Part shown: one piece after another, positions 58,243-64,000 of the stretch | How the letters are laid out: each line of letters starts with the position of its first letter | How positions within the stretch are numbered: position 1 is the stretch's first letter | From: Gnetum montanum | Taxonomy: Eukaryota > Streptophyta > Gnetopsida > Gnetales > Gnetaceae | Direction of reading: 5' to 3' | NCBI GenBank assembly: GCA_015680685.1 | Contig: MNCI01004678.1 | Coordinates: forward strand, 490,566-554,565 | Length of the DNA: 64,000 nt | The notes under the pieces: generated by a model | What the model was told of the DNA's origin: nothing | Seen by the model: the letters and a program-made list of their open reading frames with translations, nothing else | Databases searched by the model: none | Made by a program: the position numbers and the translations under genes

Positions 58243-58567
58243 TCTAGGGGGTGTGCTTTGAATTTCCATCATTTTTTTTGAAATGGGAATCACACCATAC
58301 AAAGATGTATGCATTTATTTTGTCTAAGAGATGTGCTTTGAATTCCCATCATTTTTTTATGAGAACCACACCATGCAAAGACATATGCATTTATTTTGTA
58401 TAAGGAATGTGCTTTCAATTCCCATCATTTCTTTTTGATGAAAACTACACCATGCAAAGATGTATGCATTTATTTTGTCTAAGGGGTATGCTTTAAATTC
58501 TCATTTTTTTTCATCTCTCTCTCTCTCTCTCTCTCTCTTTTGATGAGAACCACACAATGCAAGGACT
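58243..58567 (-). repeat. Four tandem copies of an ~80-bp unit
   Basis: Units start near 58243, 58323, 58399 and 58478, each with TGTGCTTTGAATTCCCATCA-like sequence, a T run, then AACCACACCATGCAAAGA and ATGCATTTATTTTGT. A, D and F have one copy at this position and C has two. The fourth unit contains the CT microsatellite. Confidence 0.85.
58514..58538. repeat. (CT)n microsatellite
   Basis: About 12 perfect CT units inside the fourth repeat unit of K. Confidence 0.9.
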
Positions 58568-59435
58568 TATTCAACTTCCTTTTATTGGTTGACACAGAAT
58601 GGTAAGAAATCCATGAAAACACACATGCACCTAGGCAAATAGAAAGACACAGAGAATACCGAACCTCCTTCAAGCCACACCTCATTCAAACCTTTGAATC
58701 CTTTCCAATTCTAGAAATTATTGAAGTCACAAATTTATTAAAGTTATGTTAATGAAAAAGGAACTACACATTTCCAGAACAAGGAAAACCATAGAGTTTA
58801 TGAATGGATGGATGTTGTGAAATCACTACCTGTTGCATGAAAAAGAAACCATGTCATAATTATCCACAAAAAATTCAAAGCTAGAAGCTAGACACAAACA
58901 ATCAAATAACAAAAATAGTGCATACCACCATTGAGCAATGCATTACCAATGTACCTGGCACTTATTAACAAAAAGTTAGAAACTCACATCAAATAAAATA
59001 AAAGAAAGTGTAAAGTATTCAAGAAATAGAAAATGTATTAATGATGGTGTAAAAAAAATTAGAAAAGATTAATAACATGAAAATAAAAAGATGTAAAATA
59101 AAGAATGTGTAAAGCAAAAAATATGTAAAACAAAAAAAGTTGAAAAAATGAAGAGCCACTTATGGTTAGTAGGGATGAACATCTTTCCCACGACTAAGTT
59201 GAAAGGAGGAGATTCAAAATATTGAGCATGGTTGTCCATCCAATGAGGTGTTTGTTGTATTTGCTAGCTTATACTTGTGGAAAGGTTTAATTTGTTGGAT
59301 GTTGACAAGCTATTTCTTATTTGGGCTCTCAAGCTTGTAGATCATCATAACCCTAGAAGAAAAAGTCTCGCAAATCATATAAGGTCCTTTCCACAATGTT
59401 CGAAACTTAGTTTGTTGAGGTACGTGTGTGGGGTT

Positions 59436-59845
59436 CTAGTAGAGAACCTTTTCTTCTAGTTGAAAATTGACTTTTCTAATTTTTAGGTCATGACACATTT
59501 TGTTAAAGGTCTTGTGCAATTCATTAGATGATAGGGCTACCAATCGATTTTCATCTAGCAGGTTGAGATTCATTAGTCTTTCTTTTTGGGCTAAACTTAA
59601 GTCAAGGTCAAGGTCACAAGTAGTTGAAAGTGTACAGATCTTGGATTGAATAGGAAGTATTGGTAACTTTTCATACATAAGCTCATAGGGAGAGTAGCCT
59701 ATAGGAGGTTTCCATGTTGAGTAGTAGGCCCAAAGGGCATCATTGATTTTTGTGCTCCAGTCTTTCCTATACTTGCTAATAGTTCTTGTTAGTATCCTTG
59801 TGATTTCCCTATTGGTAACCTTAGCCAACCATTAGCTTGGGGATG
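59436..59845 (-). pseudogene. Integrase C-terminal part of element K
   Basis: A 130-codon open frame starting just after the insertion site of H. It has V-T-N-R-E-I-T-R-I-L, W-A-Y-Y-S-T-W-K, Y-S-P-Y-E-L-M-Y and L-D-E-N-R-L-V-A-L-S-S-N-E-L-H, typical of the post-core integrase region here. The frame continues at 63154 once H and one TSD copy are removed. Confidence 0.8.
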
Positions 59846-59967
59846 GTAGGTGTTGGCACATTTTGGCCATTTAATGGAGCAGGCTTTATAAGGTTATGGT
59901 GATTTTTGAAAAATTTAAAAGAGATTGTTGAGATTTTGTTTCTTCACCTTGAAGTCTACCATGTTGA

Positions 59968-60159
59968 TTAAGACAAGCTTTTGCTAATTGGTTCACATCC
60001 ACAAAGGCATGGTTGAATGTCCCAAAATCTTAGAGGCCTTGTCCGACTTGCATCCTTGAACCAACCAATCCACAAAGGTTGTAGAGCCTCCTTCCAAGGA
60101 CCATGTTGTCCATATGCAAAAATCTTACCATTCCATGGGATTTCATTCCTTGTTGGCAT
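59968..60159 (-). pseudogene. Captured PPR-like fragment in H (antisense to the element)
   Basis: The frame M-P-T-R-N-E-I-P-W-N-G-K-I-F-A-Y-G-Q-H-G-P-W followed by K-E-A-L-Q resembles the junction of two pentatricopeptide repeats (MPxRNxxSWNxMIxGYxQHGxxxEAL). After that the frame appears shifted. It covers little more than one repeat. The identification rests on one motif. Confidence 0.5.
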
Positions 60160-60274
60160 TCGGACAAAAACAAAACCTTAAATTATCATTTAAAAAAAGG
60201 CCTATCCATGGGAGTATGCTATATAATAAACTAGAGCACAAAAGCATGCAAAATCAAGAAAATTAAGGGCCGTG

Positions 60275-60764
60275 GCACTGAGGGGACACCGATAGGAGGA
60301 ACCTGGTTTTCTCAGAATCACTGGAACCATCTATACATGTGAGGGAGCTTAGACCTCAGGACAGATTTCTTATATTCGCATCGGATGGCTTATGGGAGCA
60401 ACTTTCAGATGATCAGGCAGTTGACATTGTGCACAATAATCCACGAACGGGTATTGCAAAAAGGTTGGTTAGAGCTGCTCTCGAATGTGCAGCAAGGAAG
60501 TGGGAAATGAGATATTCAGACCTTAGAGAGATTGAGAAAGGCATTCGACGCCATTTCCATGATGACATTACAGTAATTGTGATTTACTTGGACCATCATT
60601 CAAAATTATCTGGGAAGAATAACCGCGGTTTGAATTGCATTTCTGTTCCTGTGGACATATATTCCTCAGAGCTGAGGGTGGAAGGAAACATTTTGAAATT
60701 TCCTGCGGAGAAGCTGGATATGATGGCTTCCTCTCTTCGAATATTTTCGTCGGAATTTTTTTGA
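60275..60764 (+). pseudogene. Captured protein phosphatase 2C C-terminal fragment in H
   Basis: The open frame from at least 60306 to 60764 encodes [37 protein letters not shown] and [12 protein letters not shown]. This is the C-terminal catalytic part of plant PP2Cs, clade D-like by wording. Two metal-binding Asp regions (S-D-G-L-W and H-D-D-I-T) are present. The N-terminal catalytic half is missing. TTTTCTCAG at 60308-60316 could be an intron 3' splice site, so capture may have been at DNA level. The frame has no internal stop, in contrast with the surrounding pol relics. It ends in a C-terminal tail and TGA. Phosphatase activity is not expected from this half domain. Confidence 0.8.
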
Positions 60765-60834
60765 AACCCTCTCTACAACCTTGTTCAATGCAATAACAGT
60801 TACAAGGAAATGCAAATCCACTACCTACAAACCC

Positions 60835-61088
60835 TTAAAACCCTTGCTGATGGGCACTTGCGGTGAAGATCATCTTGCTACTACCGCCGTCACTGCAACG
60901 ACCGTGAGTGCCGCTACGGGAGTTGTTTTGGTCTCTGCCATTGCCGTCTTCGTGTGCACCAGTTTGAGCACCGTCTTGCGCGTGAGCCGTTGCGCCGCGA
61001 GCACCAGTGCGAGCACCTGCGCGTGCTCCAGAAACAGTAGGAAAAATGGTGAGTGACGGGCGGATGAGACAGCGGCCGCGGCGCGTGG
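60835..61088 (+). other. GC-rich module of H shared with G
   Basis: Starts CTTGCTGATGGGCAC, like the minus strand of G at 51640. The first ~80 bases align with G, including the ATG and a GAAGATCATC/GAGGATCATC block. GC content is well above the rest. The frame (60849 onward) is rich in Ala, Thr, Ser and Cys and matches no known family. It could be a 5' leader or CpG-rich promoter. Confidence 0.4.
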
Positions 61089-61628
61089 ATGGAGGACGAG
61101 ATCTACACTGCAGCCAGGAGTGAAGACGAGGAGATAATCCTTTCTGCGTTGTTTTTTTTTGCTGAGGCTTATGAACCGACTGCATATGTGGTACAACGTG
61201 GCAGGGCCTTGTTTTACGGTGGCAGGCAGGAAGTAAATTATGGGATCATGTTCCAAATAACGCCGTTGATTCCAAAGTTCTTTACCCTACCTTCCGATTT
61301 TCTTCAAATAAGGATGTCTTGTGTGCAAATAATTTATTCCATCCATTATCCTACGAAGGCACTGTTGATTTGGATAAAATAGATGATCTTATTGATGCAA
61401 AGTAATCTGGGAGAATTGATATACCGATTAACTGAAGCTTCATTCCACACAAAAACCAGAAATACTAATGGAGATCTTGATTTGATTGAAAATTCGGGAA
61501 TTGAAAGTTCTTGTAATAAAAATTTTGAAGGAGATCAAGATTTGGAAAGAACTATAAAGAGTGATGTGACAGAGCTTAATCATATAGAAGATTTCACCTA
61601 TAAATATTTAAACCTATGGGAAATATAG
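61089..61628 (+). pseudogene. Unidentified cargo of H between GC-rich module and tail
   Basis: Two open frames, 61089-61382 and 61383-61628, and a third-frame stretch around 61255-61410 ending K-I-D-D-L-I-D-A-K-stop. At the equivalent place G has the APX fragment, so this is probably captured too. I do not recognise the source. A TATA-like CTATAAATATTTAAA lies near 61600. Confidence 0.35.
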
Positions 61629-61724
61629 GCACTAGATACTTAGCTTCATTTTATATTTCTTGTAAATGTTGTAATTTCATGACAATGGTAGCCTTTCAAT
61701 TGAAGTGGTGGTTATAACCACCAC

Positions 61725-61960
61725 CAAGGCCACTTGTCAACTATAGCCTTTTTTTCTCCAAAATGGCCACTTGTCAACTGAACGAAGACACTTGGCGACT
61801 AAAAGACCACTTGTCAACTACATGGGACACGTGTCAACTGCAACTTGTTTCTCTCCATGGTGAACACTTGGCAACTAGATGAAGACACTTGGCAACTGAA
61901 TGAAGACACTTGGCAACTCAATGAAGACACTTGGCAATTACATGGGACACATGTCAGATG
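61725..61960 (+). repeat. Minisatellite of about 21 bp in the tail of H
   Basis: Repeats of GAAGACACTTGGCAACT(C/G)AAT with CCACTTGTCAACT and CACGTGTCAACT variants. Matches the array of G (50578-50765) in opposite orientation. Confidence 0.8.
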
Positions 61961-62143
61961 CAGCATTTTTATCTCTTTGGTGGTTGAAACCACCCAAAAT
62001 TGTTGTAACTTACCTAACTTGTTGGGCAAGTAACCTCCTAACTTGTTGGGCAAGTAATCTCCTAATTGGTTGGCCAAGTTACTTGGGAGAGAAGTTAGGT
62101 GAGATATTTTTAAATATGTAACTTCCCTACCTACCTTGGAACC

Positions 62144-62154
62144 CTATAAAAAGG
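62144..62154 (+). promoter_or_regulatory. TATA box in the tail of H
   Basis: CTATAAAAAGG, about 1 kb before the 3' end of the element, as expected for a U3 promoter of a long LTR. The G copy is CTTTAAAAAGG. Transcription would start about 30 bases downstream, near the conserved GGGTCTCA(C/T)ACATCAC. Confidence 0.5.
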
Positions 62155-62345
62155 CTTCAAGGGTCAAGGAGGAGGAGGAACATGGGGTCTCACACATCAC
62201 TTAGGATCAGGAACATTGGAATCACAAGGGACTTCTCACATCACACTTGGAGTCTTGGAAGATTTGTAAAGAAGATTTCTTGTAAGATGGCTTGCTAAAG
62301 AAAAGATTTCAGCCTCTTTGTCATGGTCCTGTGAGTTATGCATTT

Positions 62346-62695
62346 NNNNNNNNNNNNNNNNNNNNNNNNNNNNNNNNNNNNNNNNNNNNNNNNNNNNNNN
62401 NNNNNNNNNNNNNNNNNNNNNNNNNNNNNNNNNNNNNNNNNNNNNNNNNNNNNNNNNNNNNNNNNNNNNNNNNNNNNNNNNNNNNNNNNNNNNNNNNNNN
62501 NNNNNNNNNNNNNNNNNNNNNNNNNNNNNNNNNNNNNNNNNNNNNNNNNNNNNNNNNNNNNNNNNNNNNNNNNNNNNNNNNNNNNNNNNNNNNNNNNNNN
62601 NNNNNNNNNNNNNNNNNNNNNNNNNNNNNNNNNNNNNNNNNNNNNNNNNNNNNNNNNNNNNNNNNNNNNNNNNNNNNNNNNNNNNNNNNNNNNNN
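62346..62695. other. Assembly gap (350 N)
   Basis: Flanks match G at about 50160 and 49575, which are about 585 bp apart in G. Any reading frame drawn through the N run is meaningless. Confidence 0.98.
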
Positions 62696-63153
62696 AATAT
62701 TTGAGGTCTACACAAATCTGCTTTCTTTTCTTTTCTGCTTATTTCCATCGAATCTTGCTCTATTTCTAGTTTTCTTGTGGAACTATCTCTTTCTCTGGGG
62801 AAAATTAGGAGTAGATTGTGGAGTTGTGCTCAAATGTTTTTGCAAAATTTTATTTGTTACAAGTAGGTATTATAAGGACCGTGTAGACTAGGCAGTTGAA
62901 CAAAATAGAAAATTTTCAAGAACTCACAGTACTTGGCAAAGTTGGCTGAATCTCTTTAAAGTAAGTCATTTGTAGTTCACACACAATGCAATTGTTACAT
63001 TTTACACAACCACACGCCGCAACAGCACATACACATACTCACATTAACTACTGAGTTTATTTGGAGGTATCTGGGCCTTGGTTGTTTAGGCACCTAAATC
63101 CTATTCGAGGACACTCGTTGGCGGTCGCGTCCCAAACGGTCGCCAACAGTAGG

Positions 63154-63719
63154 GTGTTGCGAGTTTATGTTCAACCCCCATGCGTTGCATGAGCTTCTGA
63201 AAAGTAGTGCTTGTAAAGTGAGTTCCATTATTAGAAATTAATGCATGTGGCACACCAAACCTGTTTACAACATTTTGTTGTAAAAACTAAGTAGCAATAG
63301 AAGATGTATAGTTGATGACGGCTACTGCTTTTACCCATTTTGTATAATAGTCAATAGAATCTATGATGTACACCTTTCCATTTGACATAGACGTGATGGG
63401 AAATCATGAAATCAATGCTTCAGATGTTGAAGGGTTACAGTGGTTGAATCCATTATTGAGGTCCCTCCATTTGAGTAGTCATTTCATCATCTTGTTGGCA
63501 TCGTTCACAAGAGTGGATGTAATGGTGAGCATCCCTGAAGATTATTGGCCAATAGTACCTTGCCATTAGTATTTTAATGGTTGTACATCTCTCAACATAG
63601 TGTCCTCCACAAGGACCTTCATGAGCATCTTGGAGAATGTGTAATTGATCAACATCAGGGATACACAAATGAACCAGGCCATCAACGCACACCCTATAAA
63701 GGTGTCCACGAATCTCCAT
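63154..63719 (-). pseudogene. Integrase N-terminal and core part of element K
   Basis: The zinc-binding domain is open at 63719-63453, with H-E-G-P-C-G-G-H-Y, Y-Y-W-P-I and C-E-R-C-Q-Q. The core follows toward 63154. The second catalytic Asp position reads N-N-G-T-H-F near 63220-63240, so Asn replaces Asp. The C-terminal continuation is at 59436-59845. Confidence 0.75.
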
Positions 63720-64000
63720 GAAGTGTTTTACTTGGTGAAGAAACTACTATTTCTTCCAGTGGTCTAACTCTTGTGGCATCTCTTGAGTGAGAAGATAGGT
63801 AAGAATGCCATCATACTATTTATGCTCATTAGGAAATTGTTCAGTTATAACCCCAGCAAACAGGAGTTGATCAGGAAACATATCAAATAATGAATCTTCT
63901 TCCTCTTTGTTGTTCCATTGCAACCAAGACAAGTGAATCAAACATTCTCAATGCCCTTTCAATCTACCATCATAAGATCAAATTCCTGCAAGATCACTAG
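63720..64000 (-). pseudogene. RNase H to integrase linker of element K, cut by the window edge
   Basis: Minus strand reads L-V-I-L-Q-E-F-D-L-M-M-V-D then a degraded terminal RNase H motif near 63930, followed by a linker comparable to 29800-30040 of D. Stops are present. Confidence 0.6.

Larger units (their letters stand above)
57046..59430 (-). other. 3' noncoding region of element K
   Basis: Includes the shared block near 57748 (GTGGGTCCTCACCAAAGTAG), a diverged equivalent of the conserved short frame (58070-57834), a fourfold tandem repeat (58243-58567), a CT microsatellite and A-rich repeats (59040-59140). Confidence 0.55.
59851..63148 (+). mobile_element. Element H: gene-capturing element in the integrase of K
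   Basis: Begins TGTTGGCACATTTT and ends GGTCGCCAACA, flanked by the perfect TSD GTAGG (59846-59850 and 63149-63153). K's integrase sequence is contiguous across it. It shares with G the first ~30 bases, a GC-rich module and a 1.5-kb tail (minisatellite, TATA box, repeated ACTTGTTGGGCAAGTAA, terminal CCAACA). Cargo between head and GC-rich module is an antisense PPR-like piece and a sense PP2C exon; between module and tail is an unidentified frame. A 350-base assembly gap lies in the tail. No gag or pol. Best read as a long, cargo-bearing LTR or non-autonomous LTR derivative. Confidence 0.75.
56218..64000 (-). mobile_element. Element K: Athila-like retrotransposon running off the right edge
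   Basis: 3' LTR 56218-57045, 3' noncoding DNA, integrase (interrupted by H) and the start of RNase H. Minus strand. The candidate TSD left copy is CCATT (56213-56217); the other end is outside. No extra ORF lies between LTR and integrase, so K has the A/D layout. It is nested in F. Confidence 0.82.

Noticed and set aside
60275-60764. PP2C as a host gene at its native locus
   Set aside because: Only the C-terminal part is present and it lies between the TSDs of H inside a dead integrase.
62236-62891. Long frames running through the N block
   Set aside because: They are open only because N cannot encode a stop.
59851-63148. H as a Helitron or a Pack-MULE
   Set aside because: There are no TC/CTRR ends or 3' hairpin for a Helitron, and no long inverted repeats or 9-bp TSD for a MULE. 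TG...CA ends with 5-bp TSD fit LTR-type insertion better.

Overview
The window is repeat-dominated nuclear DNA of a seed plant with a large genome. It is AT-rich and contains no intact host gene. Almost all of it is decayed, nested LTR retrotransposons of the Ty3/gypsy OTA branch (Athila-like: tRNA-Asp primer-binding site, gag-PR-RT-RH-INT order, Athila-type protease and RT motifs). There are also a LINE, a tRNA-derived SINE, a chromovirus relic, a possible Copia fragment, and two related elements carrying pieces of host genes. A gymnosperm is my best guess from the nesting density and decay, but that is inference.

Layout, left to right. 1-585 is the 3' part of a plus-strand LTR inserted in a LINE (591-2637). 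Element A (minus, 3069-10162, perfect TSD CTTAG) keeps gag and protease but has lost RT, RNase H and integrase. Element E (minus, about 10640-13660, resuming at 35772-35935) is an old pol relic. It is split in its RNase H region by element C (minus, 13666-35766, TSD CAATG), a 13.2-kb element with an extra ORF at the env position. C is itself split in gag by element D (plus, 25069-33932). After E come a solo LTR (36451-37271, TSD GTGCA), AT-rich DNA holding a SINE (39098-39256, 17-bp TSD) and a chromovirus integrase relic, a decayed gag (J), and a truncated plus-strand LTR (L). Element F (minus, from 44378) lies in L and also carries the extra ORF. Element K (minus, from 56218 to beyond the right edge) lies in the RT region of F. 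Element G (49111-52301) lies in the 3' region of F and element H (59851-63148) in the integrase of K.

Most interesting: (1) G and H are one family with TGTTGGC...GCCAACA ends, 5-bp TSDs and a shared LTR-like tail with a TATA box. They carry different cargo: subtilase plus ascorbate peroxidase fragments in G, and PP2C plus a probable PPR fragment in H. (2) In both C and F the extra ORF is preceded by a TATA box and a short block that resembles the U3 motifs of that same element's LTR, which suggests an internal promoter that follows its LTR. (3) The deletion junction in D carries a 35-bp block identical to gag sequence of C about 5 kb away, which looks like templated filler from break repair.

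Nothing here should make a working enzyme. Every retroelement frame has stops or frameshifts, many explicable by C-to-T or G-to-A transitions as expected for methylated DNA. The element letters are labels used only in this answer. Calls rest on reading motifs by eye and comparing copies within the window.
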